From the NCBI GenBank assembly GCA_023458995.1, contig JAEWVV010000221.1, forward strand, positions 1 through 9,139: a stretch of DNA of 9,139 bases, written 5' to 3'. This document shows, in pieces, positions 6,178 through 9,139 of this stretch. Both the position numbers and the translations under genes were made by a program. Every line of letters begins with the position of its first letter. The first letter of the stretch is position 1. The notes beneath the pieces were generated by a model that was given only the letters and a program-made list of their open reading frames with translations, had not been told where the DNA came from and made no database searches. This DNA comes from Bacillota bacterium (GTDB lineage Bacteria; Bacillota_I; Bacilli_A; Acholeplasmatales; Acholeplasmataceae).

Positions 6178-7426
6178 AATAAAATTCACGAAGCTTGTTT
6201 TGTCTAGATGGACTTCTAAGCTTTCTTAAAGCTTTTGCTTCGATTTGACGAATACGTTCACGGGTAACCCCAAACTCACGGCCTACTTCTTCTAGTGTAT
6301 GGTTCTTTCCATCAAATAAACCATAGCGAAGACGTAATACTTTTTCTTCACGATCGGTTAATGTTTCAAGCACTTCATCAAGTGTTTGTTTAACCATTTC
6401 TTGAAGCATATATTCATGAGGTGTAAGTGCGTTAGGATCTGAAATGAAATCACCTAAGGATGAATCTTCTTCTTCACCAACATGAGCTTCTAAACTGATC
6501 GGTTCTTTTGCAATACGTTGAATATTTTGAACTTTTTCAGGTGTGATACCCATCTTCGATGCAATTTCTTCTAAAGATGGTTCTCTTCCTAAATCTTGAA
6601 TGAGTTGACGCTGAATACGAATCATTTTATTGATCGTTTCAACCATATGAACTGGAATACGAATCGTTCTTGCTTGGTCAGCTACCGCACGGGTAATCGC
6701 TTGACGAATCCACCAAGTCGCATAAGTTGAAAACTTAAATCCTTTTTCGTAATCAAATTTATCAACAGCACGCATTAATCCCATGTTACCTTCTTGGATT
6801 AAATCTAAGAATAGTAAACCACGGCCAACATAACGTTTTGCAATAGAAACAACTAAACGGTAGTTTGCTTCAACAAGTTTGTTTTTAGCAAATTGTGCTT
6901 TTTCAACGACACGTTTTAATTGTGCAATATCATCGCCACTTAATTCAAGATTACCATTATCATATTCATCAAGTTGATCTTTTGCCATGCGTCCTTCAAA
7001 AACAGCAACAGCATACTTCTTTTCGTCTTCCATGTTTAAAAGAGGAATTTGTCCGATTTCTTTTAAGTACATACGTACGGGGTCATCAATTTTAATCGTT
7101 GAAGCAATCGATTCGATATTGATTAATTCTTCTTCTTCAACTTCAAGACCTGAAAGAGATAGATCATCTGGTTCAACATCTTCTAAATCGAAGTCAGCAT
7201 CATCCTCTTCTTCGATTTCAAGAACGTCTGTTTTAAGATCTTCCTCTTCTTCCTCGATGACTTCATCACCGATGATAATATCAATATCTTCATTGAGTAA
7301 TGCCCGTTCGATTTCAAAATAGTCTTCACTATTTGGATCAGCATACTGGCTGACATCATCTTGACTTAAGAATTTGTCTTTACCAGCTTTCTTAATCAGT
7401 TGAGCAATGATTTTTTCGCGGTCCAT
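6164..7426 (-). CDS. rpoD: RNA polymerase housekeeping sigma factor RpoD (SigA)
   Basis: Primary sigma-70 factor of 420 residues, which directs RNA polymerase to TTGACA/TATAAT promoters such as those seen in this window. Region 1.1-like N-terminus (1-50) is followed by a strikingly acidic stretch (about 54-103, mostly Glu and Asp). Region 1.2 is [11 protein letters not shown] (115-125). Region 2, with the -10-binding core, includes [17 protein letters not shown] (198-214) and [17 protein letters not shown] (231-247). Region 3 spans about 255-330. Region 4.2, with the -35-binding helix-turn-helix [20 protein letters not shown], begins at 376. The length fits Firmicutes SigA with a somewhat longer acidic segment. 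An AGGAGG 6 nt before the ATG overlaps the dnaG stop codon. It is followed by trmK with an overlap, so the three genes form one operon. Confidence 0.97.
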   Translation of the reverse strand: MDREKIIAQLIKKAGKDKFLSQDDVSQYADPNSEDYFEIERALLNEDIDIIIGDEVIEEEEEDLKTDVLEIEEEDDADFDLEDVEPDDLSLSGLEVEEEELINIESIASTIKIDDPVRMYLKEIGQIPLLNMEDEKKYAVAVFEGRMAKDQLDEYDNGNLELSGDDIAQLKRVVEKAQFAKNKLVEANYRLVVSIAKRYVGRGLLFLDLIQEGNMGLMRAVDKFDYEKGFKFSTYATWWIRQAITRAVADQARTIRIPVHMVETINKMIRIQRQLIQDLGREPSLEEIASKMGITPEKVQNIQRIAKEPISLEAHVGEEEDSSLGDFISDPNALTPHEYMLQEMVKQTLDEVLETLTDREEKVLRLRYGLFDGKNHTLEEVGREFGVTRERIRQIEAKALRKLRSPSRQNKLREFYYGKK

Positions 7427-7436
7427 AATTTTCCTC

Positions 7437-9139
7437 CTAATTTTTTAACTGCATGAGTTTGCACAACTCATTCCACTCTTTAAGTAATTCCTCACTCGGG
7501 TTGGGATTACTTTCAAAAATACGTTTTAATTCATCTAATCTTCTTCGATAAGTTGCATATGTAGAAACAAGATTAATATAAGTAATGATTTCTTTTTCAT
7601 CAAAGGGCAACTTTTTAACCCATAGGATTTCTTTGAATATTTCGTGCTCTAAGAGTTCTCTTTGTTCCGTCGTTAGTGTACCCATAAACATGTCTAAGTC
7701 CATCACATCGTGATCATCATAATAGTGTTCAATCGAATGACGAATCGATGCTGTAATGACATCTGCAAAATCGTTTGATTTCAGATTCTGTTTAATCATC
7801 ATTGCATGTTTCTTAGATCTTAACATCGCAAAGATCAAGTTTCTCTCAGCTTTCTCATATTTACGAATAATTATAGTACGTTCTTTTGTTGGAAGTTTAG
7901 GCTCTTGTGGTATCACCACAACAGGTTTCCTTGTTTCCAACTCAGGAAGTGGAATGTTTAACTCCGTACTTAACCTTTGAAGATAAAACGCACGAATCGA
8001 TGGGTCAGCTTGACTGACCATGGAAACAACTCTTTTTTTGAATTCTTTTAAGTCGTTCGCATCAAGGAAATTCATTCCCATCTTATAATAGCGATATCTA
8101 AACTGATATAAATCTTCTGTATATTCACCAAATAGTTTGTCGTACGCTTCAGGACCATATGCTTTAATAAAATCATCAGGGTCCATCTTTTCAGGAATGG
8201 TGAGCACTTCAACTTTTAGGTTTTCTTTTTCTAAAAGAGGAATCGCTTTATCTGAGGCTTGAAGTCCTGCGGTATCTCCATCATATGCAATAATGACGGA
8301 TGGTGATACACTTTTAATCAGTTTTGCTTGATCTTTAGTAAGTGCAGTCCCCATGGTTGCTACACCATGTTTAATGCCTGCAGCATAACTTGAGATCACA
8401 TCAAAGAAACCTTCATAAAGAATCACTTGTTTTTCTTTTCGAATTTCAGGAAGTGCTTCATTAAAGTGATACAGTAATAATCCTTTTTTGAAAATAATCG
8501 TTTCAGGGCTATTCATGTATTTCACAGTTTCATTAGGGTTTAATGTTCTACCTGAAAATCCGACAACTCTTCCTTTAGGATCTGTGATGGGAAACATAAT
8601 ACGATCAGCAAATAAATCATAATACTCACCTTGATCGTTTTGTTTAACAACACCAAGTTTAATCATATCAGATACTTGAAAACCTTTGTTTTTTAGTAGT
8701 TGATAAATTGCATTTCCAAAGCTTGGTGCATAACCTAATCTAAAATGTTTGATCTGTTCATCAACCATTTGGCGGTTGTTAAGATAATTAACTGCTTCTA
8801 ATCCTTTTTCACTATGCTTTAAGTTGAATTCATAGAAACTAGCAACTTCATTTAAAAGTGCATAATAATTATCGTATGGATCTTTTTTGACTTTTTGTTC
8901 CTTGATTTCAATCCCTGCACGTGATGCAAGTTCCAAAGCTGCTTCTTCAAACGAAATATTTTTAATCTTTTTTAAAAAGTTAATCGGATTTCCACCCTCA
9001 CCACATCCATAGCATTTACAAATGTTTTTTTCTGGTGAAACGAAAAAACAAGGTGTTTTTTCTTGATGGAATGGGCATAATCCAGAAAAGTTTTTACCTT
9101 TCTACTGGAGCGTGACAAACTCGCTGACCAAATCGACGA
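7437..9139 (-). CDS. dnaG: DNA primase DnaG (5'-partial, with in-frame TAG codon)
   Basis: Primase that makes RNA primers for replication at the fork. The frame continues from the TAG stop at 7439-7437 to the right edge; about 20-25 N-terminal residues are missing. From the right edge it reads [11 protein letters not shown], then a TAG codon (9104-9102), then [17 protein letters not shown]. The homology is continuous across that codon. The zinc-binding CX2HX17CX2C (CPFH ... CYGC) lies at about 9067-9003. The RNA polymerase basic motif is [14 protein letters not shown] (about 8609-8568). The TOPRIM domain has catalytic Glu in LYEGFFD (about 8414) and the metal-binding DGD in AYDGDTAG (about 8282). 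A helical C-terminal helicase-binding part ends at LMQLKN. The apparent start TTG at 8936 is inside ALELASRAG, a normal internal stretch, and would lose the zinc finger. Apart from the TAG the gene looks intact and under selection. Confidence 0.88.
9102..9104 (-). other. In-frame amber codon in the dnaG N-terminal region
   Basis: The codon TAG replaces a position where DnaG proteins usually have Lys or Arg (LQ-x-KGKNF). A single base change from AAG would give it. Reading continues in the same frame on both sides, so there is no frameshift. TAG also serves as the terminal stop of this same gene, so it is not a reassigned sense codon here. A sequencing error near a sequence end is the simplest explanation; a true nonsense mutation is the alternative. 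Confidence 0.85.

Noticed and set aside
6987..7322. Plus-strand frame of 111 codons, extremely rich in Ser and Arg
   Set aside because: It is the reverse side of the Glu/Asp-rich part of rpoD (GAA/GAT read backwards gives TTC/ATC/TCT-type codons); no ribosome site and no family resemblance.
7756..7980. Plus-strand frame of 74 codons inside dnaG
   Set aside because: Antisense to well-conserved primase sequence; no supporting signals.
8934..8936. TTG at 8936 as the start of a short DnaG
   Set aside because: Family sequence continues upstream in frame through the zinc finger, and no ribosome site precedes this TTG.

Overview
The window looks like a low-GC Firmicute or a Mollicutes relative near Acholeplasma or Izemoplasma. 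The evidence is an AT-rich sequence with strong AGGAGG ribosome sites, TTG and ATG starts, a dnaG-rpoD-trmK housekeeping cluster, and an MdlA/MdlB-type (YfiB/YfiC-like) exporter pair. Tryptophan is written TGG and TGA ends genes (for example at the ATGA overlaps), so the code is the standard bacterial one, not the Mycoplasma code. The genus is inference; no search was run.

All genes except the first are on the minus strand, so the transcription order runs from the right end to the left. Right part (about 5533-9139): dnaG (5' end off the window), rpoD and trmK, tightly packed. They encode the replication primase, the housekeeping sigma factor and a tRNA m1A22 methyltransferase. The visible N-terminal part of dnaG carries an in-frame TAG at 9102-9104, just before the zinc finger. 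This is the most surprising feature of the window.

Middle part (about 1362-5527): a MarR regulator followed by two overlapping ABC half-transporter genes, with a promoter and a palindromic operator candidate in front of marR. The motifs of the two half-transporters are complementary: one ATP site is canonical and the other degenerate, as in heterodimeric multidrug exporters.

Left part (1-1361): a tRNA-Arg(UCU) gene with its own promoter and terminator. Beyond its 3' end lies what looks like the edge of an integrated element: a small XRE repressor gene with three operator-like repeats in its promoter region, an overlapping gene for a small single-span membrane protein, and a converging tyrosine recombinase whose N-terminal part lies off the left edge. 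I saw no CRISPR array, rRNA, insertion sequence or complete prophage. No evidently new defence or other system is visible; the most open question there is the XRE/membrane-protein pair and its operator array.
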